Shown here: in pieces, positions 44,359 through 52,397 of the stretch
Position numbering within the stretch: the first letter of the stretch is position 1
Layout of the letters: each line of letters starts with the position of its first letter
Assembly: GCA_000380225.1 (NCBI GenBank)
Contig: KB904821.1
Span: 237,787 to 301,786 of the forward strand
Reading direction: 5' to 3'
DNA: 64,000 nt
From: a filamentous cyanobacterium ESFC-1
GTDB taxonomy: Bacteria; Cyanobacteriota; Cyanobacteriia; Cyanobacteriales; Spirulinaceae
The notes under the pieces: model-generated
Database searches by the model: none
What the model was told of the DNA's origin: nothing
What the model saw: only the letters and a program-made list of their open reading frames with translations
Translations under genes and position numbers: made by a program

Positions 44359-44982
44359 ATGTCTAAGTCTACCTTTAAATTACACGGTCAGTTGCTTGCT
44401 TTTGTCATTAGAGACGGCTACAAAGTCAAATACCTGCGAGTTGCAGTCGAGAACAAAGAACTCTGGGTCAAACTGCCGAAAAAAGTGCGTAAAGCCCTCG
44501 ATCCTCGTTTGACCCCAGGCTGCTATCTCAAGATTAAAGGCATTCAGAAGCTCCAGAAGACGGGTAAAACTGACTTCACGGCAAAATCCGTTAAACTGGT
44601 CAACGCCACCCCTTCAGAGCGACCTCAAGCAACTCCTAGACGGGACAAAGCCCAAGCTAGGATATTGGTTTGCGGAAAATCCGCTTGTCGTAAGCGCGGG
44701 GGACAGCAATTGTGTAACGCCCTCGAAGCAAAACTGAGCGATCGCGGCTTGGAAGACCATGTACAAATCAAAACTACAGGCTGTCTCAAAGCTTGTAAGA
44801 AAGGGCCGAACATGATTGTCATGCCAGATAAAACCCATTATCGACAAGTCGAAGTCCACGAAGCTGCCGCCATTGTCGAAGAACATTTTGCCGATCAACA
44901 GCCTGCGGTTGCCCAATCTCGGAGCGATCGCGCCGCCGTCCTTAATGCTGCCTCAGAAAGATTGGTTAACGTAAATTCGTAG
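44359..44982 (+). CDS. Thioredoxin-like [2Fe-2S] ferredoxin-domain protein
   Basis: 207 residues with a strong AGGAGG 9 bases before the ATG. Residues 1-80 are a basic beta-rich N-domain (FKLHGQLLAFVIRDGYKVKY). The C-domain (about 100-177) has cysteines C105, C110, C142 and C146 in CGKSACRKRGG and TTGCLKACKKGP, the arrangement of thioredoxin-fold ferredoxins (Shethna/NuoE type). It could carry electrons or sense redox state. The last 30 codons overlap the convergent mnmH gene by 88 bases, so both tails are constrained. Confidence 0.85.
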   Translation: MSKSTFKLHGQLLAFVIRDGYKVKYLRVAVENKELWVKLPKKVRKALDPRLTPGCYLKIKGIQKLQKTGKTDFTAKSVKLVNATPSERPQATPRRDKAQARILVCGKSACRKRGGQQLCNALEAKLSDRGLEDHVQIKTTGCLKACKKGPNMIVMPDKTHYRQVEVHEAAAIVEEHFADQQPAVAQSRSDRAAVLNAASERLVNVNS

Positions 44983-45947
44983 TGGGGAGGGGTTTGGTGC
45001 TGTAGAGAACGATGGTAAGCGCGATCGTAGTGATGGGTCAGCAAATCGGAGACTAACTCGCGCCATTGCTCGCGATCGATCAGGTCGTACCACTGCTGCA
45101 CCTGGGCTTGGCCATAGCGATATTTAAGGCGATACAGTTGTTGTTTGAGGCGATCGGGATGCTCGATCAAATCCTGATATTGCTGCAACAAGTGAGTCAC
45201 GCGCATTTCTAACGGTAAATGAAGTTGCACCGAGGGCGCAGTTTTCATCTCATGCCACAACTGCGCCGGGATGTGTAGTTTGCCGATGGTACTGCTTTCG
45301 GCTTCGAGCCAGATTGTTTTAGATTGTTGAAAGCTTTGGAATTTTTGCAGGAGTAACGATTCAAACCACTTCTGTGGAGGTTGGGGGGTGTTATCCTCCG
45401 GTTGTCCAAGCAAAGAACCGCGATGGTTGGCGATCGCCTCTAAATCTATCACTTGTTCCCCTTGCCGGGCCAAATGCTGCAAAATTGCCGTTTTGCCCAC
45501 CCCCGTCAAGCCTCTGACCAGTCGGTATTGAAACTGACCGGGCAGTTGCGTTAACTGTTGACGCACCTGGGTTCTGTAGGTTTTGTAACCGCCTGTTATC
45601 ACCGTAACTTGCCAGCCAATTTGCGCCAAGATTAAGGCCAAACTGTGCGATCGCGTCCCACCGCGCCAACAATACAATAAGGGGTGATAATCTTTATCCT
45701 TATCCCAGAAATAATCGTCTAAATAATCGGCAATATGGCGAGAAATCAAGGCCGCCCCCATTTTACGCGCCGCAAACGGGGATTCTTGTTTATAAATCGT
45801 CCCAACTCGCGATCGCTCCTCATTATCGAGGACGGGTAAGTTAATCGCCCCCGGCACTCGATCTTCGGCAAACTCCCCCGGAGAGCGCACATCAATAATT
45901 TCGCTGTAGCGAGAATATTCAGGTGTGGCGGTGTTGTGTAATGCCAA
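44895..45947 (-). CDS. mnmH: tRNA 2-selenouridine synthase (MnmH/SelU)
   Basis: 350 residues. N-terminal rhodanese domain with IIDVRSPGEFAEDRVPGAI and active cysteine C93 in YCWRGGTRS; P-loop domain with GLTGVGKTAIL (146-156). Exchanges sulfur for selenium at the wobble 2-thiouridine using selenophosphate, via a geranylated intermediate. Start is uncertain: TTG at 45947 lies at the edge of a heptamer repeat, and no ATG exists before the conserved start of the rhodanese domain. The 3' end overlaps the ferredoxin-like gene by 88 bases. Confidence 0.9.
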   Translation of the reverse strand: MALHNTATPEYSRYSEIIDVRSPGEFAEDRVPGAINLPVLDNEERSRVGTIYKQESPFAARKMGAALISRHIADYLDDYFWDKDKDYHPLLYCWRGGTRSHSLALILAQIGWQVTVITGGYKTYRTQVRQQLTQLPGQFQYRLVRGLTGVGKTAILQHLARQGEQVIDLEAIANHRGSLLGQPEDNTPQPPQKWFESLLLQKFQSFQQSKTIWLEAESSTIGKLHIPAQLWHEMKTAPSVQLHLPLEMRVTHLLQQYQDLIEHPDRLKQQLYRLKYRYGQAQVQQWYDLIDREQWRELVSDLLTHHYDRAYHRSLQHQTPPHYEFTLTNLSEAALRTAARSLRDWATAGC

Positions 45948-46232
45948 TTTTCTGTTATTGGTTGTTGGTTATTTCTGGTGCGCGTTCCCTTGCTACTCGC
46001 GCGTTCCCTTGCTACTCGCGCGTTCCCTTGCTACTCGCGCGTTCCCTTGCGCCTTACGGCGGCGCGGGGTCGCTCGTCTTACGGCGGCGCGGGGTCGCAC
46101 CAGTTGTTGGTTGTTGGCAGAATCCCTTAATTGGTAATTGGTCATTGGTCATTGCTAATTTCTTCCCCCTCCTCCCACTCCTCCCCCTCCTCCCCCTCTC
46201 CCGACTGCCCAAGAAACTGATTGCCCAAAAAC
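45948..46232. repeat. Composite repeat block with a 19-bp tandem array
   Basis: TTATTGGTTGTTGG, then 3.8 copies of a 19-bp unit (CGCGTTCCCTTGCTACTCG, 45981-46053), two GGCGGCGCGGGGTCGC units, TTGTTGGTTGTTGG, TTGGTAATTGGTCATTGG and a CTCCCCCTCCTCCC tract, ending in CTGCCCAAGAAACTGATTGC. Closely matches block 3 at 5.5 kb. Fills the gap between mnmH and the partner-switch operon. Confidence 0.88.
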
Positions 46233-46234
46233 CC

Positions 46235-46678
46235 TCAACCCTCCGACCAATCATAATTAAGTCCCGCAGGACGCTCAATCATCACGATATTGCGATTGCG
46301 ATCGCCCACTCTTTCATAAATTAAGCGATCGACGCTTTTCATCGCCAAATAAATGCCCAAGCCTCCCATTTGGCGGTGTTCGGGGGGCAAATGGAGATCG
46401 CGAGGGGGCGACTTTTGGGTTGGGTCATAGGGAACGCCTTTATCCTCGATGGTAAGAATCAAAGCGCGATCGCTCAAAATTGCCTGAAGTCGAATTGTCC
46501 CGGTTTGATCGGCCGTCTTATAACCATGTTGAATAATATTTGTGACCAACTCATCAATAGCCAAACGCAGATTGTAGCTCGTATCTGGATCGAGATTGGC
46601 CGCCTCTGCTGCTGCGATCGTATATTCGGCGATCGCATCTAACGCATCCAGGGTTCCAGGTACAGTCAACGCTTTCAT
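46235..46678 (-). CDS. Anti-sigma-type serine kinase (HATPase_c_2, RsbW-like)
   Basis: 147 residues from the ATG at 46678, preceded by AAGGGCG. A GTG at 46693 would overlap the upstream stop as GTGA and is an alternative start. GHKL motifs: N-box LRLAIDELVTNIIQHGY, G1 TIEDKGVPYDP and G2 HRQMGGLGIYLAM. This family phosphorylates STAS antagonists or binds sigma factors. It is the last gene of a three-gene operon with a PP2C phosphatase and a STAS protein. Confidence 0.88.
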   Translation of the reverse strand: MKALTVPGTLDALDAIAEYTIAAAEAANLDPDTSYNLRLAIDELVTNIIQHGYKTADQTGTIRLQAILSDRALILTIEDKGVPYDPTQKSPPRDLHLPPEHRQMGGLGIYLAMKSVDRLIYERVGDRNRNIVMIERPAGLNYDWSEG

Positions 46679-46689
46679 CGCCCTTCGTT

Positions 46690-48159
46690 TCACGTCACCG
46701 AGAAGGATTTACGCCGCACCGCCAGCATCGTGATGTCATCAAACTGACTCGCGGTTCCGGTATGGGCTAACACTTCTGCGGCCACGCGGTCGAGAACGGC
46801 TTGGGCTGAAGTCACCTCTGTTTCGAGTACCGTTAATAAACGTTTTTCTGTAAACAAAGTTCCTCCTTGACTCCGCGCCTCAGTCACGCCGTCAGTATAC
46901 CCAAACAACAAATCCCCCACATCTAAATAGGTCTGGCGAATGCGAAACTTAAGATTTGGTAACAATCCCAACGCCGGACCCGTGGAATTTAGCACTTCTT
47001 TGACTTGGCCGTTGTCCTGCAAAATAAACAACGGATCGTGACCCGCATTGATATAAGTCAGTAAGCTGGTTTTGGGGTCGAGTACGCCAAAAAACAAGGT
47101 CGCGAACATCCCTAAATCGCCGTGATTGAGGGCAATATAGTTATTGGTCAAGCGAATGGCTTTCAGGGCATTAATTTGGCTGTGGTTGGGTTGACGTTCT
47201 GATTTTTGGGCAAAAGTTACCGCTTCGAGGGGAATAGGAACCGAAGACAGTTTATCGAGCAACACGGAAGTAAACTCCGAGTGAAAGCTCAACCCTTCGA
47301 GTTGGGTTTGACCGGAGAAAATGCGAATTAAACTACGAAACAACGCCATAAACAACGCCGCCCCTACCCCTTTATCACAAACATCGGCAATGACTAACCC
47401 CACTTGATTGTCGGGGAGGTCAAACACATCATAAAAATCTCCCGCGACCATACGGGCCGGTTTAAAATAGCTGGCAATTTCTAAATTGGGTAATTCTGGC
47501 AGAGATTCGGGTAGAAAGTTGCGCTGGATGTATTGACCTTTTTCTAATTCTTGATTGAGCAGGGCGCGGCGGCGATCGAGTTCAGCATAAAGGCGGGCAT
47601 TTTGCAGCACTAAGCTAATTTGATCGGCGGCCAACTGCATTAAATCGGCGGTTTGCTGACTGAAGTGATGAGGGCGCGAGTGCAGCAACGAGACAATTCC
47701 TAATAATTCTTCGCCTTTGAGAATAGGAATAGCTAAGACCGATCGCGCGGTGTATTGTTGTTGGTTCGGAGCGATCCAACGTTGGTCTCTTTCTGTATCG
47801 GTAATTAAGCCAATTTTTTGGGTTTGCTTGACCCAACTGGCTAAACCGCCTTCTAAAGCTTGATCGAGTTGGTCAGAATTGGCTTTGAGGGGGGGTTCTG
47901 TCGGACTGAGAATGCAGTTGGTGACGCGTCCGCAGGGGTCTAATAGAAAAATACTACCTTCTTCGGCGCGAGTCAGTTCTGTAGACACGTTGAGAGTTTG
48001 CTGCAACGTCGCATCGAGCATTTCATGACTTTTAGAACTGCGAGCCATAGCCACCAAGGTTTCTAAGAGTTTCCGAGGTAGCACATTGGCGGCAACATCT
48101 TGACGGAGTGACTCTAATTCTTCATCATCATATTTTAGGGATTGGTCGCGATCGCCCAT
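46690..48159 (-). CDS. GAF-domain PP2C (SpoIIE/RsbU-type) serine phosphatase
   Basis: 489 residues. GAF domain about 45-195 (EEGSIFLLDPCGRV, ARSVLAIPILKGEELLG), a short coiled-coil linker (LDRRRALLNQELEKG), then the PP2C domain about 220-485 with metal aspartates in MVAGDFYDVF, IADVCDKGVGAALFM and LFGYTDGVTEA. Dephosphorylates STAS antagonists in response to a ligand sensed by GAF. Three bases separate it from the STAS gene, and it overlaps or abuts the kinase gene. Confidence 0.9.
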   Translation of the reverse strand: MGDRDQSLKYDDEELESLRQDVAANVLPRKLLETLVAMARSSKSHEMLDATLQQTLNVSTELTRAEEGSIFLLDPCGRVTNCILSPTEPPLKANSDQLDQALEGGLASWVKQTQKIGLITDTERDQRWIAPNQQQYTARSVLAIPILKGEELLGIVSLLHSRPHHFSQQTADLMQLAADQISLVLQNARLYAELDRRRALLNQELEKGQYIQRNFLPESLPELPNLEIASYFKPARMVAGDFYDVFDLPDNQVGLVIADVCDKGVGAALFMALFRSLIRIFSGQTQLEGLSFHSEFTSVLLDKLSSVPIPLEAVTFAQKSERQPNHSQINALKAIRLTNNYIALNHGDLGMFATLFFGVLDPKTSLLTYINAGHDPLFILQDNGQVKEVLNSTGPALGLLPNLKFRIRQTYLDVGDLLFGYTDGVTEARSQGGTLFTEKRLLTVLETEVTSAQAVLDRVAAEVLAHTGTASQFDDITMLAVRRKSFSVT

Positions 48160-48162
48160 ACG

Positions 48163-48504
48163 TTATGATTTTTGTTGCAACACAGCTAATCCCGATTCTA
48201 ACGTTTCGCAAGTGGTAAAAAAGTTGAGAAAGCCCGTGATGCTCATGGTTTTATAAATTTGGGGGGCGAGTCCCACCAAGACGACCTGACCCTTGTTGGC
48301 GGTGACGTGGCGATACAAAGATAACAACATCCGCAGTCCCGCACTTGACATATATTTCACGCCATGCAGGTCAAGTAGAATTTTACTACTTGGTGTGGCC
48401 AGAGAAATGACTTTTTGTTGCACCTCAGATGCAGTATTGGCATCGAGATCGCCTGCTAACTCGACCACAGTAACAGCTTGCAATTTGTTGATCGTAATAT
48501 CCAT
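48163..48504 (-). CDS. STAS-domain anti-sigma factor antagonist
   Basis: 113 residues from the ATG at 48504 (MDITINKLQAVTVVEL). The conserved phosphorylation site is S54 in KYMSSAGLRMLLS, matching Ser58 of SpoIIAA. It switches between phosphorylated and free states under control of the adjacent kinase and PP2C phosphatase. In cyanobacteria such modules control group 2/3 sigma factors or other outputs; no sigma factor gene is in the window. First gene of the operon. Confidence 0.9.
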   Translation of the reverse strand: MDITINKLQAVTVVELAGDLDANTASEVQQKVISLATPSSKILLDLHGVKYMSSAGLRMLLSLYRHVTANKGQVVLVGLAPQIYKTMSITGFLNFFTTCETLESGLAVLQQKS

Positions 48505-48575
48505 TGGGGCGGCGATCGCTGGCTTGTAGATTAACGAAACTCCTGAGATTGGCAATTTTTCACCCACTTAAATAT

Positions 48576-48720
48576 TCAGGCTGAAAATAATGGGTTATTC
48601 CCTTCACGAGCATAGCAAATTCTCAATCCTTTACGATCGCCTCTGGGGGTTAAAAAGGGCAGGCTTTGAGTTTGTTTTTTGATTTTTTGACTTAATTCGT
48701 TCCAAGTAATACCAACACCC
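48576..48720 (-). pseudogene. Possible degenerate ORF downstream of the ABC ATPase gene
   Basis: The open frame reads VGITWNELSQKIKKQTQ then SLPFLTPRGDRKGLRICYAR and GNNPLF, and looks protein-like, but begins inside the ATPase gene in another frame with no start of its own. It may be the C-terminal scrap of a lost gene. Family not recognised. Confidence 0.22.
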
Positions 48721-49512
48721 CTACAAAATTTGGGATAAAAATTGTTGGGTGCGTTCTTCTTTAGGATTAGAGAAAAAGGCCTCGGGGGTCGCTTCTTCAA
48801 CTAATAACCCATCCGCCATCAAAACCACGCGATCGGCTACTTCTCTGGCAAAGCCAACTTCGTGGGTAACACAGACCATCGTCATACCGTCATCGGCCAG
48901 CGATCGCATCGTGTCGAGTACCTCTCGCACCATTTCCGGGTCTAGGGCTGAGGTGGGTTCGTCAAACAGCATAATTTTCGGTTGCATAGCCAAAGCCCGC
49001 GCGATCGCCACCCGTTGCTGTTGTCCCCCCGATAACTGACCGGGATATTTCTTCGCTTGTTCTAAAATCCCGACTTTTTCAAGCAACTGCATCGCCAAAG
49101 CTTCGACTTCCTGCTTTTTCTTGCGACGCACCCAAATCGGCGCTAAGGTCACATTTTGCAATACCGTTAAATGGGGAAACAAATTAAACTGCTGAAATAC
49201 CATCCCCACTTCTCGGCGAATCGCGTCGATATGTTTCAAATCGTGGGATAACTCAATCCCATCAACTAGAATTTTGCCTTTTTGATATTCTTCTAAAGCA
49301 TTAAACGTGCGGATAAAGGTGGATTTCCCAGAACCAGAAGGCCCCATAATCACCACCACTTCCCCGCGTCGTACCGTCAAACTTACCCCCCGCAAAACGT
49401 GAAACTTGTTGCTGGTGTACCACTTATGGACATCCTGCGCCACAATCATTTCTGCGGCTGGATCGCTACTCCCATTTACACTATCTTGTACAATCGGCTG
49501 CTGACTCGTCAT
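48721..49512 (-). CDS. Polar amino-acid ABC transporter ATPase (GlnQ/AapP type)
   Basis: 263 residues. Walker [12 protein letters not shown]-loop [12 protein letters not shown], signature [15 protein letters not shown], Walker [15 protein letters not shown] and the [15 protein letters not shown] ending are the PAAT ATPase pattern. It energises the two permeases encoded upstream on the same strand; 99 bases separate it from the second permease. It is the last gene of the operon. In several cyanobacteria the N-II/Bgt ATPase is encoded elsewhere, so its linkage here is informative. Confidence 0.93.
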   Translation of the reverse strand: MTSQQPIVQDSVNGSSDPAAEMIVAQDVHKWYTSNKFHVLRGVSLTVRRGEVVVIMGPSGSGKSTFIRTFNALEEYQKGKILVDGIELSHDLKHIDAIRREVGMVFQQFNLFPHLTVLQNVTLAPIWVRRKKKQEVEALAMQLLEKVGILEQAKKYPGQLSGGQQQRVAIARALAMQPKIMLFDEPTSALDPEMVREVLDTMRSLADDGMTMVCVTHEVGFAREVADRVVLMADGLLVEEATPEAFFSNPKEERTQQFLSQIL

Positions 49513-49611
49513 AATTATTCTCCTTCAAGCATTTTCTAATTTTTATCAAATCACTCAAATCAATTCAGTATTACCTGATGTGAAACTTCGGGTTATGGCC
49601 CATGCTGGGAC

Positions 49612-50820
49612 TTAAACATTTAATTTTTTCTCTAAGCGCTTACTCGCGACGGACATGGTGTAACAGAAAATCCAAAACAAGGCCGCATCAAAGAGATAAA
49701 CTTCCATAAACCGTCCCAAAAACTGCGGATTCGCCAAAATCGAATTACTAATCCCTAACAACTCCACTAGCCCCACAATTGCTAATAAAGTCGTGTCTTG
49801 GAACAAACTGATAAACTGCCCCACAATCGCCGGAATGACGGCTTTTAGGGCTTGGGGCATGACGATCAAAATTAAAGTCAATGGCGTACTCAAACCCAAT
49901 GCCCGAGATGCTTCGGCTTGGCCGCGGGGAATCGATTGTAAACCCCCACGCACGTTTTCGGCTAAATATGCCGAACTAAATAAAGTCAACCCGACCACTG
50001 CCCGAATCACCCGATCCGGTCGCATTCCTTCGGGTAGAAACAAGGGAATCAGGACTTGTCCCATAAACAAAATTGTAATCAATGGCACACCGCGCACTAA
50101 CTCAATGTACGCGATCGAAAGCCAGCGCACGACCGGTAAAGTGCTTTGTCGCCCCAAAGCAAAAATCACGCCAATCGGGAAACATAAGACAATACTAATC
50201 GCTGCGGTAAATACCGTCAGTAACAATCCTTGCCATTCGTTGGTACTTACGGCTTCTAATCCGCCACTGCCCCCAATCAGCCATAAGCTCATCACAAACA
50301 AAAGTGACCAGCCCAAAGAAACCCATTTACCGAGTCCCGGTTGGGCTTGACCCAGTTGTTTGCCTACCCAAGCCCCCGCGACGATGAGGCCTACCATTCC
50401 CAGCAATAACAAACGATTGGGAAAGGCGGTGGGAATCAACAAACACACAAACGCTGCCACCCCAATGCCAATCAAAATCTCCTTACTAAACAACTTAGCG
50501 GCCTTGCGGGCAATTACGCCCCAAGACAGCCCGGCTAAACCACAGGTTAGGGCTAAAAGCAGCCATAATCGCCACAGTTGTTCGTTGGGATAGCGCCCGA
50601 CAATAAATAGTTTTAAGTTACGGGGAATTACGTCCCATTTAGCATCGGTGGCCGCCCAAAAGCCAAAGTTGTAAGCGACATAAACAAAGAGTCCCAACAA
50701 AATGAGGGTAATGAGGGCGTTGTACCACGGACTAAAAAGGTTTTTCTTAATCCAGTTGAGGGGTGTATCTTGGATTTCGGGGGGTGCAAGCTCTTGAGAA
50801 CCTGGCGTTAGAGTCGTCAT
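49612..50820 (-). CDS. Polar amino-acid ABC transporter permease (AapM/BztC, NatH-like)
   Basis: 402 residues. N-terminal extension with extra helices (about 28-180), then the HisM-type core with LLTVFTAAISIVLCFPIGVI, YIELVRGVPLITIL and the EAA-loop equivalent ASRALGLSTPLTLILIVMPQALKAVIPA. The long N-terminal part distinguishes AapM/BztC/NatH permeases from short HisM ones. The ATG is preceded within six bases by a 189-bp heptamer array, leaving no usual Shine-Dalgarno site. Confidence 0.9.
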   Translation of the reverse strand: MTTLTPGSQELAPPEIQDTPLNWIKKNLFSPWYNALITLILLGLFVYVAYNFGFWAATDAKWDVIPRNLKLFIVGRYPNEQLWRLWLLLALTCGLAGLSWGVIARKAAKLFSKEILIGIGVAAFVCLLIPTAFPNRLLLLGMVGLIVAGAWVGKQLGQAQPGLGKWVSLGWSLLFVMSLWLIGGSGGLEAVSTNEWQGLLLTVFTAAISIVLCFPIGVIFALGRQSTLPVVRWLSIAYIELVRGVPLITILFMGQVLIPLFLPEGMRPDRVIRAVVGLTLFSSAYLAENVRGGLQSIPRGQAEASRALGLSTPLTLILIVMPQALKAVIPAIVGQFISLFQDTTLLAIVGLVELLGISNSILANPQFLGRFMEVYLFDAALFWIFCYTMSVASKRLEKKLNV

Positions 50821-50826
50821 GGTTAT

Positions 50827-51015
50827 TTGGTTGTTGGTTGTTGGTTGTTGGTTATTGGTTGTTGGTTGTTGGTTGTTGGTTGTTGGTTATTGGTTGTTGG
50901 TTATTGGTTGTTGGTTGTTGGTTGTTGGTTGTTGGTTATTGGTTATTGGTTATTGGTTATTGGTTATTGGTTATTGGTTGTTGGTTGTTGGTTGTTGGTT
51001 ATTGGTTATTGGTTA
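50827..51015. repeat. Array of 27 TTGGTTG/TTGGTTA heptamers inside the transporter operon
   Basis: Twenty-seven contiguous 7-bp units, differing only at position seven (G or A). Read 5' to 3' the seventh bases are GGGA GGGGA GA GGGGA AAAAA GGG AAA. The array lies between the two permease genes and forms most of the 5' leader of the second. All three frames are open on the plus strand, giving false ORFs of 78-104 residues. Confidence 0.95.
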
Positions 51016-51145
51016 TTGGGCAGGGAAACCCCGCCCCTACAAGCCCACTGCCCAAAACACTGATTACTGATAACTGATGACTGAAGAAACCCCCCGATTG
51101 CCGAGGAGCCGATTGCCGATTGCCCCTTAGAAGCTGATGACTGAA
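51016..51145. repeat. GGGCAGGGAAACCCCGCCCC hairpin, CTGATTA heptamers and CCCCGATTGCCGAGGAGCC module
   Basis: Continues the array in the order seen at 5.8 kb: CAGGGAAACCCCGCCCCTAC, AAGCCCACTGCCC, ACTGATTACTGATAACTGA, and CCCCCCGATTGCCGAGGAGC with a duplicated CGATTGC. It ends one base from the first permease stop codon. Confidence 0.86.
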
Positions 51146-51146
51146 A

Positions 51147-52316
51147 TTACCGTTCTTTCAGTTGCGAAACGCGGTTAAGAACGTTCATGACAATGGTGAT
51201 GAGGATGTTAATAATCAAGTAAGTCACCATAATAATGAGCATGACTTCGACGGGACGACCGGATTGGTTGTAGGTGGTGTTGGCGACGGAATAGATGTCT
51301 ACATAACCGATCGCGATCGCGAGACTGGAGTTTTTGGCCAAGTTCATATATTGGCTGTTTAACGGCGGAATCATCACCCGCAGGGCTTGGGGAAAGACGA
51401 CTAAGCGCATGACTAAACCGGGTTTTAAACCGAGCGATCGCGCCGCTTCCCATTGACCTTTGGCGACGGATTGAATACCAGCCCGCACAATCTCAGCGAT
51501 GTAAGCGGCGGTATAAACAACTAATCCGGTGACTAGGGCGGAAAACTCGATACTCAGGCGCAAACCGCCCTGAAATACGCCGGGGTCGGGTTCGGTGGGG
51601 GCTTGCCAACCCAAAGCGAAGATAACAATTAAAACTGCCGCGATCGCGATGCCGTACAAAGCGTACATCTGGGGTTTACCCGATTGGCCCCCTTCGACCA
51701 TAATTTTGGTGCGCCATTTCCAAACCAGTAAAGCCGCGATCGCCCCAACCACAATGACAACCACCCAAGCCAACAAATTCCAAGTCATGGCCGGCCAGGG
51801 CATAAATACACCGCGATTGCTCAAGTAAATCGAATCAAACCAAACAAAGCGGCTGTCGGGGTTAGGAAACTGGGTAAATACAGCCCGATACCAAAAATAA
51901 AGTTGTAATAATAGCGGAATATTGCGGATAATTTCAACATAAACTTCGCTACCTTTGCGAAGTAGCCAATTTTCCGAAAAACTGGCAACACCCACGGTAA
52001 TTCCTAACAGCGTTGCTAAAACAATCCCCGGAATAATCACGCGAATCGTATTCAACAACCCAGCCAGCAGAACTCGCGCATAATTATCTTTAGCTGGATC
52101 GTAGGGAATCAAACTTTCTTGAATCGCAAAAGAAGCTTGGGTATCGAGAAAATCAAAGCCAAACTCCATCCCTTGACGATTCAGGTTAACCGTTAAGTTG
52201 TGCCACAGCAGGGAAATCACCGAAACAACAACCACAACGGCCAAAACTTGTAAAACAATACGCCAGAAGCGCTCGTCTCGCCAAAGAGGAATCGAATGCT
52301 CTTGGTTTGTGGTCAT
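51147..52316 (-). CDS. Polar amino-acid ABC transporter permease (AapQ/BztB, NatG-like)
   Basis: 389 residues from the ATG at 52316 (MTTNQEHSIPLW); a 19-residue longer frame starts without support. Core motifs LLAGLLNTIRVIIPGIVLAT, YVEIIRNIPLLLQLYFWY and the EAA-like SLGLKPGLVMRLVVFPQALR. A central insertion with two extra helices (about 185-245) is typical of AapQ-type permeases. Second gene of the operon, 81 bases after the binding-protein gene. Confidence 0.9.
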   Translation of the reverse strand: MTTNQEHSIPLWRDERFWRIVLQVLAVVVVVSVISLLWHNLTVNLNRQGMEFGFDFLDTQASFAIQESLIPYDPAKDNYARVLLAGLLNTIRVIIPGIVLATLLGITVGVASFSENWLLRKGSEVYVEIIRNIPLLLQLYFWYRAVFTQFPNPDSRFVWFDSIYLSNRGVFMPWPAMTWNLLAWVVVIVVGAIAALLVWKWRTKIMVEGGQSGKPQMYALYGIAIAAVLIVIFALGWQAPTEPDPGVFQGGLRLSIEFSALVTGLVVYTAAYIAEIVRAGIQSVAKGQWEAARSLGLKPGLVMRLVVFPQALRVMIPPLNSQYMNLAKNSSLAIAIGYVDIYSVANTTYNQSGRPVEVMLIIMVTYLIINILITIVMNVLNRVSQLKER

Positions 52317-52397
52317 GAATTTAGCACAAGTGACAGCAAAGAGGCGATGGGGATGAAGCCTAAACGGCCTCAATCCCCATTAAAAAGCTATTGAGCT

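Noticed and set aside
50763..51077. ORFs of 78-104 residues rich in VGYWLLVVGCWLL in three frames
   Set aside because: A stop-free 7-bp repeat is open in all three frames; the translation repeats every seven residues and has no independent start or ribosome-binding site.
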